28,118 bases of DNA from Nemertoderma westbladi (Eukaryota; Xenacoelomorpha; Nemertodermatida; Nemertodermatidae). Below are positions 27,894-28,118 of this stretch, one piece after another. Under the pieces are notes generated by a model, which did no database searches, was not told the DNA's origin, and saw only the letters and a list, made by a program, of their open reading frames with translations. Within the stretch, counting starts at the first letter, position 1; each line of letters opens with the position of its first letter. The position numbers were made by a program, and so were the translations under genes. The stretch lies in NCBI GenBank assembly GCA_032718475.1, contig JAUCBJ010001044.1:1-28118 (forward strand), written 5' to 3'.

Positions 27894-28015
27894 TCATGAA
27901 CCTACAGATGTCTGAGCAGTTATATGTCGCTTATTTCTATTAATTTTCTTCTTTCTCCGATCACGGCGTTTACTTTTTCTCTCTTCATCTGAAGGGATAT
28001 AATCGGGATCGGAAT
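27894..28015 (-). CDS. candidate acidic/basic exon upstream of the recombinase element
   Basis: On the minus strand CTTATTTTTTAG ends at 28016. An open frame begins immediately with SDPDYIPSDEERKSKRRDRR, becomes strongly basic (KKKINRNKRH), and stops at TGA 27896-27894. A GTAGGT donor-like site precedes the stop. Acidic DSD.DY.PS segments followed by a basic stretch are common in N-terminal exons of invertebrate transposon-derived proteins. It may be the first coding exon of the recombinase element, interrupted by the SINE. This is tentative; the window ends 100 bases upstream. Confidence 0.35.
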
Positions 28016-28118
28016 CTAAAAAATAAGACATTGAAATAAATAGAGTAAAAGGGGCTGAATCGAGTGTTTTACCTCAAAATTGTTAAACAGTTGACCTCCG
28101 AATCTACAAAAATCATCC

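Overview
The window looks like repeat-rich nuclear DNA from an invertebrate animal, probably marine; the phylum cannot be fixed from sequence alone. The reasons are animal-type transposable elements (a Penelope-like RT, non-LTR retrotransposon pieces, a tyrosine-recombinase element, piggyBac-like non-autonomous elements, a tRNA-derived SINE), plausible splice sites, AT-rich spacers, long G or C homopolymers and no bacterial gene organisation. I see no intact host gene. One short possible exon (1932-2067, minus) is the only candidate.

Layout. 1-3.8 kb: a 40-bp minisatellite, mostly featureless DNA, the 3' end of a 5'-truncated non-LTR retrotransposon (minus, about 2.39-2.76 kb) and a 650-bp foldback element. 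4.5-8.4 kb: a zinc-finger ORF (minus), an unrecognised broken coding stretch (plus), then the 5' half of a CR1/L2/Jockey-type LINE (ORF1 plus the endonuclease part of ORF2), which stops before the RT. 8.8-13.4 kb: two non-autonomous elements with TTAA-bounded ends, long G/C-tract terminal inverted repeats and internal arrays of about 162 bp, separated by two unidentified minus-strand ORFs. 13.8-16.7 kb: an ORF with a zinc-ribbon-like cysteine pattern, two decayed SGNH-hydrolase genes (minus) and a charged coiled-coil ORF (plus). 17.0-19.4 kb: a Penelope-like element with N-terminal region and RT, damaged by stops and a frame change at a microsatellite.

18.9-24.6 kb is an exact 2,871-bp tandem duplication covering the 3' part of the Penelope-like RT (plus), an AT-rich spacer and the 3' part of a minus-strand gene resembling the conserved region of HMGXB3 (CxC4/SWIM-like cysteine cluster plus the following domain). 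Read on the minus strand from the right edge, 28.0-23.3 kb holds an acidic exon candidate, zinc fingers, a tyrosine recombinase with R-K-R-H-Y residues, a 10-residue coding minisatellite and then the HMGXB3/CxC4-like region. The recombinase and the CxC4 region share one reading frame and are separated by a single TAG. This co-linear arrangement is the best candidate for an undescribed mobile element.

Nearly every coding relic carries stops or frameshifts. Several are explained by small tandem duplications (7, 31 bp) that can be read directly. The window is best seen as a nest of decayed mobile elements, with the reservation that some indels or the duplication could be assembly artefacts.
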